Below, in pieces: positions 62,436-64,000 of a stretch of 64,000 nucleotides of DNA; the stretch's first letter is position 1; each line of letters opens with the position of its first letter. This DNA is from Chryseobacterium joostei (GTDB lineage Bacteria > Bacteroidota > Bacteroidia > Flavobacteriales > Weeksellaceae), in the NCBI RefSeq assembly GCF_003815775.1, contig NZ_CP033926.1, forward strand, positions 682,001 through 746,000, given 5' to 3'. The translations under genes were made by a program, and so were the position numbers. Below the pieces are notes generated by a model, which worked only from the letters and a program-made list of their open reading frames with translations, made no database searches and was not told where the DNA came from.

Positions 62436-62456
62436 CAAAGCAACAAAATTGCATTA
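62436..62456. promoter_or_regulatory. Orphan Zur-box-like palindrome
   Basis: GCAAC-AAA-ATTGC with an ATTA flank agrees with candidate Zur operator 1 at 17 of 21 positions. No intact gene starts nearby: the next downstream sequences are gene fragments. Confidence 0.35.
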
Positions 62457-62491
62457 AAAATTTAATATTGAGTACAAAGTAACCATATAAA

Positions 62492-62535
62492 CAGTAATCC
62501 GCTGTTACAATCTCTATAACCGCGGATTACTATTT
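62492..62535. other. Inverted repeat in gene-free DNA
   Basis: AGTAATCCGC and GCGGATTACT pair across about 22 bases. No T-run follows on either side, so it is not a clear terminator. It lies just before the AraC fragment. Confidence 0.5.
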
Positions 62536-62561
62536 ATAGACCTTATCACATAAAGAAAATC

Positions 62562-62815
62562 CTAGAAAAAACTAGATTCTTTATTAAACCTCAATTTATA
62601 GTCAGTTGGGGATAAGCCTGTCTTCTTCTTAAAAACGTCCCGAAATGCTCTCTCATCACTATAGCCCACTTCATACATAATTTCAAAAACACTTTTCCTA
62701 CCTCTTTCGAGTAGGCTTTTGGCCGCTTCAATCTTCACTCTCTGCATATATTCAACCGGAGTAATACCGGTTGCTTTAATGAAACGACGGTCAAAATTCC
62801 GCCGGCTTACAGCAC
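62562..62815 (-). pseudogene. C-terminal fragment of an AraC/GlxA-family regulator
   Basis: About 82 residues of a double helix-turn-helix end are intact: SRRNFDRRFIKATGITPVEYMQRVKIEAAKSLL, then SVFEIMYEVGYSDERAFRDVFKKKTGLSPTDYK. The open frame continues upstream to 62906, but those residues do not resemble the family. The first helix-turn-helix and the N-terminal PfpI-like sensor domain expected for this type (about 320 residues) are missing. The lost part ends abruptly at the junction with the next feature. A short expressed DNA-binding peptide cannot be excluded. Confidence 0.72.
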
Positions 62816-62817
62816 AG

Positions 62818-62988
62818 CTTCCTTTAAATGTCGTAGGTATTTCCAGTCTTTCCTCTGTTGAAGAGCTTACCAGAATAGGAGTGAAGCGAATCAGTATGGC
62901 TGGCATATTATATTCTGCAGGCTATGAAAAAATAAATTCACTTGTCAAGACCATAAAAGAAGAAAACTCTTTATCTACATTATACTAA
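62818..62988 (+). pseudogene. C-terminal fragment of a PEP-mutase/isocitrate-lyase-family enzyme
   Basis: The plus-strand frame reads LPLNVVGISSLSSVEEL and then TRIGVKRISMAGILYSAGYEKINSLVK. This matches the usual C-terminal pattern of the family (P-x-N-V, then V-x-E-L-x-x-x-G-V-x-R-I-S-x-G). The roughly 200 N-terminal residues with the active site are absent, and no start codon is available. It ends in a TAA followed by a hairpin at 63015-63038. It is joined head to head with the AraC fragment. Confidence 0.65.
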
Positions 62989-63014
62989 GTTATTACAATA
63001 TCATTAAATAGCCC

Positions 63015-63041
63015 AAGCCTTAGTAAAATCTAAGGCTTTAT
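63015..63041 (+). terminator. Terminator-like hairpin after the enzyme fragment
   Basis: AAGCCTTAG and CTAAGGCTT pair around TAAAAT, with a short T-rich tail. It is probably the old terminator of the truncated enzyme gene. Confidence 0.65.
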
Positions 63042-63174
63042 TGTAAGAAATAAGTCTTATTAAAGGCTGAGTGTTTTAAAATATATAAATCAGGAATAAT
63101 ATACAATTTAACATAATATAAATTATAGGATTTGATTATAATTGCCAAAATGGAGTATTACCTTATCAAAATTC

Positions 63175-63768
63175 TCATTTGTTCAGCTTATCACCTAAAT
63201 ACTCCCTTACAACCTCTAGGAACTCTTTCTTGGTCATAAATCTATCCAGAAACTCATCCAGACTTCCTTCGTTTTCAATATCTTCAAAATACACTTCGTG
63301 GTCTGTACTGTAAACTGTTGGATTAGATTGCTCAGGATCTGCTGTACAAATAAAAAAATGATCCGGATATCCGTATGAATAAAATATGCAGATAAAATCC
63401 GGCTTAGAAACTTTTACAACTTCCTGTACGATACTTTCCTCAATAAGTCCGTCAAATTCCTCCTGATCGTTCGTACCTTCTTTAAAAGGCGTAAAAAACC
63501 AATCTCTGAAAAAATATTGACCGTACGGTAATTCATGATCAGAAAAATAATGCTTCAACAAATCCTCATAAAATTTCTTTTCATCATTTATATACAGATC
63601 CTTGTGCTTGCTATAGAATTCATCAATCCCATAAACGTCCCAGTCTTTATCATATAGATGGTGATTAAAGCTGATGCTCTGCCAGTTTTCAGCAAAACTT
63701 TTATTTGCGTTCACATCATCTGTATTTCCTCCTAAATCATTGATTTTATGTATTATATTTTCGTTCAT
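63175..63768 (-). CDS. SUKH (SMI1/KNR4)-like protein, possible immunity protein
   Basis: This 197-residue acidic soluble protein has a pattern typical of SMI1/KNR4-fold proteins: FICIFYSYGYPDHFFICTADPEQSNPTVYSTDHEVYFEDI, then GSLDEFLDRFM. SUKH proteins commonly neutralise contact-dependent or secreted polymorphic toxins. The partial gene 21 bases upstream on the same strand would be in the position of a toxin or another immunity gene. The assignment is by fold-like pattern only. Confidence 0.6.
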   Translation of the reverse strand: MNENIIHKINDLGGNTDDVNANKSFAENWQSISFNHHLYDKDWDVYGIDEFYSKHKDLYINDEKKFYEDLLKHYFSDHELPYGQYFFRDWFFTPFKEGTNDQEEFDGLIEESIVQEVVKVSKPDFICIFYSYGYPDHFFICTADPEQSNPTVYSTDHEVYFEDIENEGSLDEFLDRFMTKKEFLEVVREYLGDKLNK

Positions 63769-63789
63769 TATATTATTTTCTCTATATAA

Positions 63790-64000
63790 TTACTCTTTAC
63801 TGATCATTCCGCCATTCCAAAGACGATCCGTTATTTCTTCCTTGCCATACTCATAATAATTCCCATCTTTATCCTTATGAGACTGAAAAAGCTTGATATT
63901 ATACCCCTTACAGTTGAGTTTCAAAAACCTTGAATAATAGCCATTTCCAAAACATATGTAACTATAAAACAATGCTTTAAATGATTGATCTTCTGAATCA
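63790..64000 (-). CDS. Partial gene running out of the window
   Basis: The minus-strand frame is open from the window edge and ends at 63790. The visible 69 residues (DSEDQSFKALFYSYICFGNG ... DGNYYEYGKEEITDRLW ... SKE) are hydrophilic with several aromatic residues. No domain was recognised. It is encoded directly upstream of the SUKH-like gene, so it may be the C-terminus of a polymorphic toxin or a further immunity protein. Its start lies beyond 64000. Confidence 0.5.
   Translation of the reverse strand, partial: DSEDQSFKALFYSYICFGNGYYSRFLKLNCKGYNIKLFQSHKDKDGNYYEYGKEEITDRLWNGGMISKE

Overview
The window looks like chromosomal DNA from a member of the Bacteroidota, most likely a Chryseobacterium-type flavobacterium (family Weeksellaceae). 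The reasons are a low G+C content, weak or absent Shine-Dalgarno sites, many copies of the flavobacterial promoter -7 element TAnnTTTG just upstream of genes, two TonB-dependent receptors with carboxypeptidase-regulatory-like N-termini, LytS/LytTR signalling, a CzcA-TolC fusion, and a small peptide with a flavobacterial bacteriocin-type leader. The genus is inferred from protein style; no database was searched. No rRNA, tRNA, CRISPR array, insertion sequence or prophage was recognised.

Layout. 0.5-6.7 kb: a heavy-metal RND efflux operon (small secreted protein, CzcA fused to a TolC-like protein, CzcB-like adaptor). 7-10 kb: a 602-residue putative flavoprotein and an aldo/keto reductase. 10-19.5 kb: a ClC chloride transporter, then an OmpR/histidine-kinase pair leading a run of membrane genes (TauE/SafE, a COG4705-like four-repeat protein, a TonB receptor, a PAP2 phosphatase). 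19.5-31.7 kb: housekeeping and accessory genes (SDR, FAD dehydrogenase, periplasmic rhodanese and TlpA, DoxX proteins, LytS/LytTR pair, SMR exporter, Mug and AAG DNA glycosylases, aminopeptidase P, polysaccharide deacetylase, AraC regulator).

31.8-46.1 kb: one large assimilatory sulfate-reduction and cysteine locus. An Rrf2-type regulator is followed by APS reductase, ATP sulfurylase (cysD, cysN), serine acetyltransferase, cysteine synthase, siroheme methyltransferase, sulfite reductase (cysJ, cysI), a TonB receptor, and a rare fusion of a siroheme-synthase N-domain to a TSUP anion transporter. 46.2-49.3 kb: small accessory genes, including an NlpC/P60-like putative amidase.

49.3-52.9 kb: a zinc-starvation locus. 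A Zur-type Fur repressor faces a MerC-like protein, a COG0523 zinc GTPase and a Tat-exported alkaline phosphatase. Three near-identical palindromes (core GCAAC-N3-GTTRC) sit in front of these transcription units and are strong candidate Zur operators. 53-55 kb: a LexA-like XRE regulator, a striking glycine-rich peptide with four perfect-length 11-residue repeats and four cysteines, and an Lrp regulator. 55.1-57.9 kb: a cobalamin riboswitch controlling metE.

58-62.3 kb: an ECF sigma factor with an RskA-type anti-sigma factor, next to MsrB, a fasciclin protein and two ferritin-like proteins. This parallels the mycobacterial SigK/RskA-fasciclin arrangement. 62.5-63 kb: the C-terminal ends of an AraC/GlxA regulator and of a PEP-mutase/isocitrate-lyase-family enzyme are joined head to head, apparently the scar of a deletion between divergent genes. 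The right edge carries a SUKH-like putative immunity protein and a partial gene running out of the window.

The best candidates for something undescribed are the glycine-zipper peptide (54179-54463), the Zur-controlled alkaline phosphatase locus, and the sigma/anti-sigma-fasciclin-ferritin cluster.
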